In this document: positions 6,283 to 14,130 of the stretch, one piece after another
Position numbering within the stretch: the stretch's first letter is position 1
Layout of the letters: the number at the start of each line of letters is the position of its first letter
Assembly (NCBI GenBank): GCA_934525845.1
Contig: CAKSZS010000036.1
Span: 1 to 23,823, forward strand
Length of the DNA: 23,823 nucleotides
DNA from: an uncultured Faecalibacterium sp.
GTDB lineage: Bacteria > Bacillota > Clostridia > Oscillospirales > Ruminococcaceae
Direction of reading: 5' to 3'
Notes under the pieces: model-generated
The model's input: the letters and a program-made list of their open reading frames with translations, nothing else
What the model was told of the DNA's origin: nothing
Databases searched by the model: none
Made by a program: the position numbers and the translations under genes

Positions 6283-8162
6283 TAGGCTCCTCGATACCGC
6301 ACCGTCACGGTCCCCGCTTTCAGCCCGCGCAGGTCATTGCTCTCGGAAAAGTCCTCCCGGTCACGGGTGAGGTTGGGGCTGTAATAGGGGTCATCCAGAA
6401 TGTTCTCCCGGCCATGGACGTCGTACAGGCGCTTCTGCTCGGCCGCAAAACGCCGGGCCTTCACCGGGTCCTTCTCGTCGCCGCCGCGGCTCTTGCTCTC
6501 GTAGTGGGTCAGTTCTGCGTAGGGCGTCCATGCAATGCGATACCCGGCATCCCGCACCCGCAGGCAGAAGTCCACATCGTTGAAGGCTACCGCAAAGGCT
6601 TCGTCCAGGCCGCCCACTTCGTCCCACACGCTGGTTTTCACCAGCAGGCAGGCCCCCGTGACGGCGGAAAAGTCCTGCACGGTGGCGGCACGGAACAGAT
6701 AGCCGCTGCCGCCCTTCTGCTTGTATTTGTGGCTGTGGCCCGCATAGCCGCCCAGACCGGTGATGACACCCGCGTGCTGCAAGGTGTCATCCGGATAGTA
6801 GAGCATGGCACCGCAGACCGCCGCCCCGCCGGGGTGGGCGCACTGCCGCAGCAGTTCGGTGAGCCAGTCGCCGTCGCGCACTTCCACGTCGTTGTTCAGC
6901 AGCAGAAGATATTCCCCACTGGCATATTTTCGGCCAAAATTGTTGATGCCGGAGAAGTTGAACCCCTTTTTCGGGTAAGTGACCACCCGCAGGCCCTCGT
7001 AACGAGCCTCTGCCTGCTGATAGTAGGCAAACGTCGCCGGGTCCTCCGAATTGTTCTCGATGACGATCACCTCAAAGTTTTCCCAGGTGGTCTTCACCCA
7101 GAGGCTGTGCAGGCACTTTTCCAGATCGTCGGTGTGGTCTTTATTGGGGATGAGGATGCTCACCCTGGGGTTCCCCGTAATGTCCCACTTCACCCGGTAG
7201 GTGCTGGGGAACAAACCGTCCTCCACCGTACCGGTGCGGCCGGTGCGGGCCAGGTGGTCTGCCAGCGCTTTTTTCGCGGCTTCCGCTACATAGGGCTTGG
7301 CGTCGGTGCCGCCGGAGGTGGAACCCGCGTGCACCCGCCAGTAGTACAGCACCTGGGGCACATGAGCCGCGCCGCCGGTCTGTTCCAGCAGGCGCAGGAA
7401 CAGGTCGTGGTCCTGGCTGCCGTCGCATTCCGGGCGTTCCCCGCCCACGGCGTCCCACAAGGTGTGTTGGAAGACCGCCAGATGGCAGATGTAGTTGCAG
7501 CAGAGCAGGTAGTCCGGGGCATAATCCGGCTTGAAGTGCGCCGCCAGCGGGCGCTGAATGCTTTTGCGGAACAGCGCCTCGTCGCTGTAGACAAAGCCGT
7601 CCGGCTCCCCGCGTTCCCGCAGCTGCAGGATGGCTTTTCCCATGGTGTACAGGGCATGGGGCGCCAGGATGTCGTCGTGGTCGGCCAGTGCCAGATATTC
7701 CCCGTCCGCCAGCTGGGCGGCGGCGTTGGTGTTCGCCGCGATGCCCTTGTTTTCGACCTTTTGGTATACGATGCGTTGATTTTTCTTCTGATATTCCTCC
7801 ACGATGCGCTGCACCTCGGGGTGCTGAGCATCGGAAGCATCCGCCAGACAGAGCTGCCCGTTGGGAGCCGTCTGGTTCACGAAGGAATCCAGAAATTCCC
7901 GCAGGTAGTTTTCCGGCGTATTGTACAGCGGGGTCAGGATGCTGATGGTGGGCAGGCCGCAGGTCCCGGCGGTCTTACCGGCCATGGCGGCGCGCTGCGC
8001 TTCCAGCACCTTTTTCGCAGGCAGATAGCGTGCCCGCTTGCCGAAGCAACGGCGCTTCACAAAGCCCGCCCCCCGCCGGAGCATGGTGGGCAGGCCCTCG
8101 TCCTTCGTCAGCTGGACGGCATAGCCCGCCAGCTCTTTGGCACGTTTCAATCGCAGGTTCAT
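6282..8162 (-). CDS. Two-domain family 2 glycosyltransferase
   Basis: Predicted cytoplasmic or membrane-associated transferase that adds sugars to a surface polysaccharide. The 626 residues contain two GT-A/GT2 domains. The first starts at about residue 72 (TISILTPLYNTPENYL) with DHDD as metal-binding motif. The second starts near residue 330 (VSILIPNKDHTDDLEKCL) with LNNDVEV and the acceptor-side block GGLDEAFAVAFNDVDFCLRV. Rhamnan and O-antigen polymerising transferases have this tandem arrangement. The start is taken as ATG 8162, one base from the end of the ABC ATPase gene, rather than a GTG at 8201 that would overlap it. It is the last gene of the rmlC-permease-ATPase operon. The sugar and acceptor specificity cannot be read from sequence. 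Confidence 0.88.
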   Translation of the reverse strand: MNLRLKRAKELAGYAVQLTKDEGLPTMLRRGAGFVKRRCFGKRARYLPAKKVLEAQRAAMAGKTAGTCGLPTISILTPLYNTPENYLREFLDSFVNQTAPNGQLCLADASDAQHPEVQRIVEEYQKKNQRIVYQKVENKGIAANTNAAAQLADGEYLALADHDDILAPHALYTMGKAILQLRERGEPDGFVYSDEALFRKSIQRPLAAHFKPDYAPDYLLCCNYICHLAVFQHTLWDAVGGERPECDGSQDHDLFLRLLEQTGGAAHVPQVLYYWRVHAGSTSGGTDAKPYVAEAAKKALADHLARTGRTGTVEDGLFPSTYRVKWDITGNPRVSILIPNKDHTDDLEKCLHSLWVKTTWENFEVIVIENNSEDPATFAYYQQAEARYEGLRVVTYPKKGFNFSGINNFGRKYASGEYLLLLNNDVEVRDGDWLTELLRQCAHPGGAAVCGAMLYYPDDTLQHAGVITGLGGYAGHSHKYKQKGGSGYLFRAATVQDFSAVTGACLLVKTSVWDEVGGLDEAFAVAFNDVDFCLRVRDAGYRIAWTPYAELTHYESKSRGGDEKDPVKARRFAAEQKRLYDVHGRENILDDPYYSPNLTRDREDFSESNDLRGLKAGTVTVRYRGA

Positions 8163-8163
8163 A

Positions 8164-8907
8164 TCATGCCTCGCCGCGCTGAGTGGCCTTGTAGGCCGCA
8201 CAGACTGTCTCGGTGTTGCCGTTCATTTTCAGGTGTCCATGGCTCAGCCAGGCCACCTTGCTGCACATGCGCTCGATCTGCTCGATGGAGTGGGACACCA
8301 GAATGACCGTGGTGCCGCCCGCCATCAGCTCCTTCATGCGCTTTTCGCATTTCTGCTGGAACAGGAAATCGCCCACCGACAGCACTTCGTCCGCGATGAG
8401 GATATCGGGCTTGGTGATGGTGGCAATGGCAAAGCCGATGCGGGCCACCATGCCGGAGGAGTAGTTCTTCAGCGGCACATCGAGGAAATTCTGCAGCTCG
8501 CTGAACTCCACGATCTCGTCAAATTTTTCGTCCAGATACTTGGGCGAGAAGCCCAGCACCGTGCCGTTGAGGTAGATGTTCTCCCGGGCGGTCAGGTCCA
8601 TATCAAAACCCGCGCCCAGCTCGATGAGGGGCGCGATGGTGCCGTTGACGGTCACCTTGCCCTTGCTGGGCTTGTACACGCCCGCAATGGTCTTGAGCAG
8701 GGTGGACTTGCCCGAACCGTTCAGGCCCACAAGGCCGTAAAAGTCACCGGGCATGATGTCCAGGCTCACGTCCTTGAGGGCGTAGAACTCGTCGTACTGC
8801 AGCCGGCCCTGCACCATGGCCAGAAAATATTCCTTCAGGCTCTCATGCTTTTCCTTGGAGAGGTTGAAGCACATGGAAACATTGTCCACTTTGATGATTG
8901 GTTCCAT
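8164..8907 (-). CDS. Polysaccharide ABC transporter ATPase (Wzt/TagH type)
   Basis: Cytoplasmic ATPase that powers export of a lipid-linked polysaccharide or teichoic acid together with the permease at 8920-9729. It has 247 residues. Walker A is GLNGSGKST, the signature motif is NYSSGM, Walker B is ILIADEVLSVGD and the switch histidine is in VSHS. The VNGTIAPLIELGAGFDMDLTARENIYLNG segment is characteristic of the Wzt/TagH/RfbE branch. It lacks the extra C-terminal carbohydrate-binding domain of E. coli O9a-type Wzt, so export probably does not need recognition of a capped chain end. The ATG has an AAGGAGGAAG ribosome binding site just upstream. Confidence 0.93.
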   Translation of the reverse strand: MEPIIKVDNVSMCFNLSKEKHESLKEYFLAMVQGRLQYDEFYALKDVSLDIMPGDFYGLVGLNGSGKSTLLKTIAGVYKPSKGKVTVNGTIAPLIELGAGFDMDLTARENIYLNGTVLGFSPKYLDEKFDEIVEFSELQNFLDVPLKNYSSGMVARIGFAIATITKPDILIADEVLSVGDFLFQQKCEKRMKELMAGGTTVILVSHSIEQIERMCSKVAWLSHGHLKMNGNTETVCAAYKATQRGEA

Positions 8908-8919
8908 TGTTCTTCCTCC

Positions 8920-9729
8920 TTAAATATGCAGCACGAAGTGGTCCTGCGTTTTGCGGAACACGCCCACGCCCACCAGCATGGACAGCACCGCGCAGATGCC
9001 GCAGACCGCAAACATATTGAAGTCCAGCGGGATGCCCCACATCACCGTGCGGCGGAAGCCCGTGATATACCAGTACATGGGGTTCAGCTTGATGATCTGC
9101 TGCATATTGAACCCGCCGATGGAGAAGGTCATCTGGGTAGGATCGTAGAAGATGGCGGAGAAATACAGCAGCGCCGTGATGAACACGCTCCAGATGTGCA
9201 TAATGTCCCGGAAGAACACGGTGGCCGCTGCCAGAAACAGACCCACGCCCAGGCTGAAGAAGAACAGGGTCACCAGCGGGTACACCGCCTCGATGAGGGT
9301 GAGGTGGAAGGGTGCCCCGGTGAAGATCATCACCAGCAGCAGGGCCACAAAGCTGAACACGCAGTTCACCATGGCAAAGCAGCATTTTTCCAGCGGGAAG
9401 ATATACTTGGGGATATACACTTTTTTCAGCAGCGGGGCCGCACTGAGCACGCTGCTCATGCTGGTGGAGGTGGCCTCGTTGAAGAAGTTGAACAACAGCT
9501 GGCCGCACATCAGAAAGACCGCAAAGTTGTCGATGCCGCTGCCCCGCATATCCATCAGGCTGCTGAACACCGCCCAGTACACCAGGCACATCAGCAGCGG
9601 GTTGAGCACGCTCCACACCACGCCCAGAACACTGCGGCGGTATTTGAGCTTGAAGTCACGGCTGACCAGGTTCCACAGCAGATAGCGGTAGCGCCAGAAG
9701 CCGTTCCACATCGCTTTGAATTTTGCCAC
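8920..9729 (-). CDS. ABC-2 type polysaccharide export permease (Wzm/TagG type)
   Basis: Membrane partner of the ATPase at 8164-8907. The 269 residues begin with the RYRYLLWNLVSRDFKLKYRRS segment typical of the amphipathic coupling region of this family, and SVLGVVWSVLNPLLMCLVY follows. About six hydrophobic segments can be seen, and the C-terminal block LNPMYWYITGFRRTVMWG is also conserved in TagG/Wzm proteins. The start is a GTG at 9729, six bases after the rmlC stop, with GGTGAT (overlapping that stop) as a possible ribosome binding site. The substrate is presumably a rhamnose-containing glycan given the neighbouring rmlC, but that is inference. Confidence 0.92.
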   Translation of the reverse strand: MAKFKAMWNGFWRYRYLLWNLVSRDFKLKYRRSVLGVVWSVLNPLLMCLVYWAVFSSLMDMRGSGIDNFAVFLMCGQLLFNFFNEATSTSMSSVLSAAPLLKKVYIPKYIFPLEKCCFAMVNCVFSFVALLLVMIFTGAPFHLTLIEAVYPLVTLFFFSLGVGLFLAAATVFFRDIMHIWSVFITALLYFSAIFYDPTQMTFSIGGFNMQQIIKLNPMYWYITGFRRTVMWGIPLDFNMFAVCGICAVLSMLVGVGVFRKTQDHFVLHI

Positions 9730-9735
9730 GGGCGA

Positions 9736-10302
9736 TCACCACTTTTCAAAGAATTCGAACTTCTGGGCTGCAAACGGCTCGTGCAGCTTGTCCTTGGCGC
9801 TGGTCTTGTGCTCACAGCCACAGTCCGGCCACTGCACGTTGACGGTGGGGTCATCGTAGGGGATGCCGCCCTCGCTGGTGGGGTCGTAGACGTCGGTGCA
9901 CTTGTAGCAGAACTCTGCCACATCGCTCAGCACCAGGAAACCGTGGGCAAAGCCCTCCGGGATATAGAACATCTTCTTGTTGTCCTCGCTCAGGGTCACG
10001 CCCACCCACTTGCCGAAGGTAGCGCTGTGGGGGCGGCAGTCCACGGCCACGTCGTACACTTCGCCCTTGGTCACGCGCACCAGCTTGCCCTGGGTGTGGT
10101 TTTTCTGGAAGTGCAGGCCGCGCAGCACGCCCCGGGTGGAACGGCTCTGGTTGTCCTGTACGAACTCCTTGTCGATGCCGGCCTCGGCGAACTGATCCTT
10201 CTGGTAGGTCTCCATGAAATAGCCGCGGTCATCGCCGAACACCTGCGGCTCAATGACCACCACGCCGGGGATCTCGGTCTGCGTAAAAGTAAACTTGCCC
10301 AT
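9736..10302 (-). CDS. rfbC: dTDP-4-dehydrorhamnose 3,5-epimerase
   Basis: Third enzyme of dTDP-L-rhamnose synthesis (RmlC): epimerises C3 and C5 of dTDP-4-keto-6-deoxyglucose. At 188 residues it has full length. It shows the cupin-fold motifs GDDRGYFMETY, the catalytic-His segment GVLRGLHFQK, VRVTKGEVYDVAVDCR and YIPEGFAHGFLVLSD. The ATG at 10302 has an AGAGAGG ribosome binding site. It is the first gene of the polysaccharide export operon. The other rml genes (A, B, D) are not in the window, so dTDP-rhamnose synthesis must be completed from elsewhere. A clear promoter is not visible in the 70 bases between dacA and this gene. Confidence 0.96.
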   Translation of the reverse strand: MGKFTFTQTEIPGVVVIEPQVFGDDRGYFMETYQKDQFAEAGIDKEFVQDNQSRSTRGVLRGLHFQKNHTQGKLVRVTKGEVYDVAVDCRPHSATFGKWVGVTLSEDNKKMFYIPEGFAHGFLVLSDVAEFCYKCTDVYDPTSEGGIPYDDPTVNVQWPDCGCEHKTSAKDKLHEPFAAQKFEFFEKW

Positions 10303-10343
10303 ATTTTGTACCTCTCTTTTATGAAGCTTGTTCTTTATTTTGG

Positions 10344-10367
10344 AAAAGCCCGTTGACGCAGGCTTTT
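10344..10367 (-). terminator. Terminator after dacA
   Basis: On the minus strand AAAAGCCTG and CGGGCTTTT form a 9-bp stem (one G-U pair) with a CGTCAA loop and end in four Ts. It lies four bases past the dacA stop and separates that operon from rfbC. Confidence 0.75.
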
Positions 10368-10371
10368 GCGC

Positions 10372-11772
10372 TTATTTGCTGTGCCGCCCGCCGCGGCTCT
10401 CCGGCTTTTTCGTCCGGGGCGTCTGCAGGGCATCCGGGTTCCGGCGCATCTTCTGCCGGGCCGCACGGCGGCGCTGCCGCTGAATGCGGCCGATGAGCCG
10501 CATCACCAGCACCGTGACCACCGCAGCAGCGGCGGTACTGCCCAGCGAGATGCCGATCAGAAGCCACGCCGTGCGTTTCGGTGCCACATCACCGGATGCC
10601 GTCAGTTCCCTGCCGATGTTCTGCGTCAGCACCTCGTTCATCCCGGTGAGCCGTGCCTTCACCCGTACACTGGCATTCTCCTGCTTTCCGCCGCCCTGAA
10701 TGGTGTACACCGCGTACACCTCCGGCTCTGTGCCCAGCAGATACTGCTCCGGCAGTTCCAGCGAGATTTTGACGTTCTCTGCAGTCAGGCCGTCTGCCAG
10801 CAGCAGCCGGACCCCCGGGTCGGTCACGGTCACGGTGCCCAGCACTTCGCCGCCGCCCGCAACGGGCAGCTCTGCCGTCACGCCCTGGCTGGGCAGGTCA
10901 GTGTAGGCCATAAAGGCTGCAAAGGCGTAGTCCAGCAGGGCCGGGACATCGGTGTACTTGTCGGTGCTCTGTTCGCTCTGCATGGTCACGCAGATGAGCC
11001 GGACACCGTTCTGCTCGGCCAGACAGGCATAGCTGTAGCGGGCAGTATTGGTATACCCCAGCTTGGAGCCGACAATGCTGCTGACATGATACCGGCTGGA
11101 TCCGATGCGCATCTTGTCCTGCTGATGGAAGTAGCGGACCACCGGCTGCAGATTGGTGGCCTGCATCGTGTAGGTCTCGTTGCGGGTGAACACCGTCTCA
11201 AAGCCAGGCTGCTGCAGCGCCCAGCGCAGGATCTGCGCCATGTCGTAGCAGCTGGTGTAGTGATCCTCTCCGCTGATGCCATGCGGGTTGGCAAAATGGG
11301 TGTGCTGCAGCCCCAGTTCCTGCACCTGCGCATTCATGGCCGCTACACCGTCCGCAATTGTCCCGCCGCCGAAGTATTCTGCCAGCAGGTTCGCGCCGTC
11401 GTTGGCGCTGGCCATCTGGGTCGCATACAGGGCATCGGTCAGGGGCACCTTCTCCCCTTCCAGCAGGGCGATGTGGCTGGAATCCGTGCCCGCCAGCGAA
11501 TACACATCCTCGTGGGAAACGGTCAGCTGGACGCCGTCCCAGTTTCCCTGTGCTTTTTCGCAGGCAAGCCCCAGCGTCATCACCTTGGTGATGGACGCCG
11601 GGTGCAGTTCCTCGTTCATATTCTGCTGTGCCAGCACAAGCCCGGTATCTGCATCCAGGATGCAGTATGCCCGGGTGGCCGTCAGCACCGGCCCGGCTGC
11701 TGCCGCCTCCGGCACCAGCACCGCACAGACGAGCAGCAGTACGGCGCACAGCGCCGCTGTGATTTTTTTCAT
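10372..11772 (-). CDS. dacA: D-alanyl-D-alanine carboxypeptidase (PBP5/DacF-like, peptidase S11)
   Basis: Extracytoplasmic, membrane-tethered enzyme that trims terminal D-Ala from peptidoglycan stem peptides. The 466 residues have an N-terminal signal peptide (about residues 1-26), SxxK as Ser60-Ile-Thr-Lys63, and SAN as the SxN motif. The third motif reads SKLGYTN where KTG is normal, a notable substitution. A PBP5-type C-terminal beta domain is followed by a transmembrane helix near residues 405-430 and a very basic ~35-residue cytoplasmic tail. It is the third gene after dpaA and dpaB, 60 bases downstream of dpaB. In a spore former a carboxypeptidase here could act on spore cortex. GGGAGAAA lies before the ATG. 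Confidence 0.88.
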   Translation of the reverse strand: MKKITAALCAVLLLVCAVLVPEAAAAGPVLTATRAYCILDADTGLVLAQQNMNEELHPASITKVMTLGLACEKAQGNWDGVQLTVSHEDVYSLAGTDSSHIALLEGEKVPLTDALYATQMASANDGANLLAEYFGGGTIADGVAAMNAQVQELGLQHTHFANPHGISGEDHYTSCYDMAQILRWALQQPGFETVFTRNETYTMQATNLQPVVRYFHQQDKMRIGSSRYHVSSIVGSKLGYTNTARYSYACLAEQNGVRLICVTMQSEQSTDKYTDVPALLDYAFAAFMAYTDLPSQGVTAELPVAGGGEVLGTVTVTDPGVRLLLADGLTAENVKISLELPEQYLLGTEPEVYAVYTIQGGGKQENASVRVKARLTGMNEVLTQNIGRELTASGDVAPKRTAWLLIGISLGSTAAAAVVTVLVMRLIGRIQRQRRRAARQKMRRNPDALQTPRTKKPESRGGRHSK

Positions 11773-11832
11773 GGGGGTATTTCTCCCTTTGTTTTGTGCT
11801 GCCTGCTGCGCCGCACCGCCAAGGCATCGGAA

Positions 11833-12462
11833 TCAGTATACCACATTTCCCGCCGGCTGAAAAGCCATTCCCGCCGGTCTTTGCCCCAGCAGCACCGGCT
11901 GGATCTGTTCGCCCTGCAGCGCGGCTTCCACGGCGGCAGGCAGACGCGTCAGGTCGGCTTTCAGGCTTTGCGGTTTCCCGGCCGGGTCATCCTGCCCGTA
12001 GGGCACAAAATAGTAGTGCTTGCGCTGGTAAAGCCGGGCAATGTTCTCCCCGGACGCCCCCAGCCCGTCGTTGGTGGACACTGCAAGAATGACCGGGCAC
12101 CCCACCCGCAGCAGGCTTTTGGCTGCCAGGGTCACCGGGGTGTCGGAAAGCCCCGCCGCCAGCCGCGCCAGGGTCGCCCCGGTGCAGGGAGCCACCACCA
12201 GTGCCTGGGCCAGCCGCTTCGGCCCCAGCGGCTCCACGGCCTGCAGGGTATCCAGCACCGGGTGCCCGGTGAGAGTCTCCAGCTGTTCCCGCCACTGTTC
12301 TGCCGCCCCAAACCGGCTGTCCTGCTGGGCGGCAAAGCTCCGGACGGGCAGCAGCTCCCAGCCCTGTGCCGTCAGCACCCGGGCCTGCTCGAGAGCCGCT
12401 TCCAGCGTGCAGAAGCTGCCGCACACCGCAAATGCAAGGGTCCCTCTGCTCTGTGTGTTCAT
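11833..12462 (-). CDS. dpaB: Dipicolinate synthase subunit B (SpoVFB/DpaB)
   Basis: Flavoprotein-like subunit that works with DpaA to make dipicolinic acid, the calcium chelator of bacterial spore cores. The 209 residues show the flavoprotein fold start TLAFAVCGSFCTLEAALEQA and the block PCTGATLARLAAGLSDTPV, then LLRVGCPVILAVSTNDGLG, where the family motif places the flavin/active-site region. The C-terminal HYYFVPYGQDDPAGKP is strongly conserved in SpoVFB. Its ATG overlaps the dpaA stop (ATGA, 12459-12462), so the two subunits are translationally coupled. Size is close to the B. subtilis protein (about 200). Confidence 0.9.
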   Translation of the reverse strand: MNTQSRGTLAFAVCGSFCTLEAALEQARVLTAQGWELLPVRSFAAQQDSRFGAAEQWREQLETLTGHPVLDTLQAVEPLGPKRLAQALVVAPCTGATLARLAAGLSDTPVTLAAKSLLRVGCPVILAVSTNDGLGASGENIARLYQRKHYYFVPYGQDDPAGKPQSLKADLTRLPAAVEAALQGEQIQPVLLGQRPAGMAFQPAGNVVY

Positions 12463-13253
12463 GTTCTCCCCTCCCGCTCCTGCAAAATGGTCAGCACCGT
12501 CCGGGCCACGGCCTCCCCGGCGGTCTCCGGCGCACAGACAGCGGGCAGGCTCAGCGTATGGAACGCCCGATGTCCCAGCCGCCGCGCCGCTGCAAAATCC
12601 GTTCCGCCGGGCTGGGAGGCCAGATCCACGATCAGGCTTTTCGGCTGCAGCTGTGCCAGCGCTGGGGCCGTCAGCACCGGGGCCGGAATGGTGTTCACCA
12701 CCGTATCAAAAGCCGGCATCCGGCCTGCCAGCCCTGTCAGAGGGACTGCCCGCAGGCCAAGGCTTTCCGCCATGGCCCGCTGGGCCGGGCGCCGTGCCGC
12801 CACGGTCACCGTGCTGCCCAGCGCCGCCAGACGCACCGCCAGCGCCTGCCCCACCGGCCCGAACCCCAGAACCAGCAGATTGGCCCCCCACAGGGTGCGG
12901 GTGCGTTCCCGCAGAAGGATGCCGATGCAGCCCTCTGCCGTGGGGATGGCATTGTAGATGGTCAGTTCCGGCCGGGCAAAGTAGTCCACCAGCTCCACCC
13001 CGGCCTGTTCGGCGATGGCCGCAGCTTCGGCGGAGACCCGCCCGCCCAAAGCCAGTGCCCCCGGCTTTGCGGCCCGCAGAAGCTCTGCCAATGGAGTGCG
13101 TGCGGCATCCAGCGGGAGCGGCAGCAGGATGTAATCCGCCAGCGCCACCTGCTCGGCCCCGCCCACGGCATAGCCTGCCCGGGCCAGCGCCCGGCCTGCC
13201 GCCGCCTGCCGGGCATCGCTGCCCACCACCGCAAACCGCTTTCTCTCTTCCAT
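12459..13253 (-). CDS. dpaA: Dipicolinate synthase subunit A (SpoVFA/DpaA)
   Basis: NAD(P)-dependent subunit of dipicolinate synthase, acting on a lysine-pathway intermediate. It starts with the FAVVGSDARQ nucleotide-binding segment and contains the conserved IYNAIPTAEGCIGILL block, a Rossmann glycine motif GFGPVGQALAVRLAALG and VDLASQPGGTDF, all diagnostic of SpoVFA. I chose ATG 13253 (264 residues). An open frame extends to 13388, but the homology with B. subtilis SpoVFA begins just after this ATG, and the extension would run through the terminator at 13314-13346. At 264 residues it is about 30 shorter than B. subtilis SpoVFA (about 297), mainly through a shortened region around residues 30-60. 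A GAGGGG stretch serves as ribosome binding site. Confidence 0.88.
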   Translation of the reverse strand: MEERKRFAVVGSDARQAAAGRALARAGYAVGGAEQVALADYILLPLPLDAARTPLAELLRAAKPGALALGGRVSAEAAAIAEQAGVELVDYFARPELTIYNAIPTAEGCIGILLRERTRTLWGANLLVLGFGPVGQALAVRLAALGSTVTVAARRPAQRAMAESLGLRAVPLTGLAGRMPAFDTVVNTIPAPVLTAPALAQLQPKSLIVDLASQPGGTDFAAARRLGHRAFHTLSLPAVCAPETAGEAVARTVLTILQEREGRT

Positions 13254-13284
13254 GCCCTCCGCGCCCCCTCGCTTTGTTGTGCGC

Positions 13285-13312
13285 CATCCTATGCGGGGAA
13301 CGGGAAGGGTGT
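13285..13312 (-). promoter_or_regulatory. Possible sigma-K-like promoter of dpaAB-dacA
   Basis: On the minus strand, AC (13311-13312), a 17-base spacer and CATAGGATG (13285-13293) resemble the sigma-K pattern AC-N16/17-CATAnnnTA with one deviation (TG for TA). In B. subtilis spoVF is under sigma-K. The consensus is short, so chance matches are likely. No sigma-A promoter is obvious in the gap. Confidence 0.3.
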
Positions 13313-13313
13313 G

Positions 13314-13346
13314 AAAAAGGCTCCCCCGGAAAACCGGAGGAGCCTT
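13314..13346 (-). terminator. Terminator of the ECF S-component gene
   Basis: On the minus strand AAGGCTCC pairs with GGAGCCTT around an inner CCGG/CCGG stem (one mismatch, TTTT loop), followed by a T-run (13314-13318). It isolates dpaAB from upstream transcription. Confidence 0.88.
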
Positions 13347-13395
13347 GCACTTTATTTTCACGGATGCGCTGCCCTGACTGCCGCACAAACCGTTT

Positions 13396-13995
13396 TTACT
13401 TCAGGAACTTTGCCACGGCACGGGCCACGATGCCGCCCAGGATGCCGGACACCAGGAACTCGGCCACGCCCTGCACACCGATCAGCAGCACCACGAACAT
13501 GAAGGGGTTGGCAGCGCCCTTGACGGAGACCAGATTCTGCACATAGTCACAGCCGTAGAATGCAGCCACGATCCAGCCCATGAAGAACAGAGTGTTCAGG
13601 AAGGGGGCGCTCATGGCGCTGACGATGTAGCTCCAGGTGCGGGACTTATCCAGTTTCTTCAGCGCGGAGAAGATCAGGCCGCAGCACCAGCCCATGAGCA
13701 CGCGCATGACCACGCACAGCACAAAGGTGTTCAGCGGGCTGACCTGGAACAGGGCGCCGGTCATGGCCGATGCACCGGTGACGGCATCGTAGAAGCTGAC
13801 CAGGCCGAACACGCCGCCCAGCAGCGCGCCCACAGCGGGGCCCATGGTGATGGCACCCACCGCGATGGGAAGGGTCAGAAAGCTCATGTACAGCGGACCA
13901 ACGGGCACGCTGCCCAGACCAATGGCCTTCATGACCAGTTCGATGGCCACCAACAGGGCCACACGGGTCAGCGTACGGGTATTCATGTTTTTCAT
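13396..13995 (-). CDS. ECF transporter S component, possibly pantothenate (PanT-like)
   Basis: Substrate-binding membrane subunit of an energy-coupling factor vitamin importer. The 199-residue protein has about six hydrophobic helices. Its start TLTRVALLVAIELVMK and the segments VPVGPLYMSFLTLPIAVGAITMGPAVGALLGG and FVVLLIGVQGVAEFLVSG are typical S-component architecture. The shared ECF module (two ATPases and EcfT) is not in the window, as expected for group II ECF systems. The ATG at 13995 is chosen over a TTG at 14001 because AGGAGG lies at 14006-14011, ten bases from the ATG but only four from the TTG. Location beside coaX and coaBC suggests pantothenate as substrate; riboflavin or another vitamin is not excluded. 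Confidence 0.8.
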   Translation of the reverse strand: MKNMNTRTLTRVALLVAIELVMKAIGLGSVPVGPLYMSFLTLPIAVGAITMGPAVGALLGGVFGLVSFYDAVTGASAMTGALFQVSPLNTFVLCVVMRVLMGWCCGLIFSALKKLDKSRTWSYIVSAMSAPFLNTLFFMGWIVAAFYGCDYVQNLVSVKGAANPFMFVVLLIGVQGVAEFLVSGILGGIVARAVAKFLK

Positions 13996-14130
13996 ATTCA
14001 ATTTTCCTCCTGCTGCCGTTCCGCCCTCAGTCGTCGGATACGGCGCAAATCTGCCCGCTCTGTGCGGGTTATGTCATTTGATCTCGTTTTTTAAAGCACG
14101 TCTGTCAGGGCTGCTTCAAACGGGAAAAGC

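Noticed and set aside
6252..12957. Three very long open frames on the plus strand (684, 739 and 863 codons) over the polysaccharide and dpa/dac regions.
   Set aside because: Each lies opposite well-supported minus-strand genes with intact catalytic motifs; composition and lack of ribosome binding sites mark them as shadows.
13254..13388. N-terminal extension of dpaA by 45 residues.
   Set aside because: It would be encoded through a clear intrinsic terminator and has no similarity to SpoVFA, whose homology starts right after ATG 13253.
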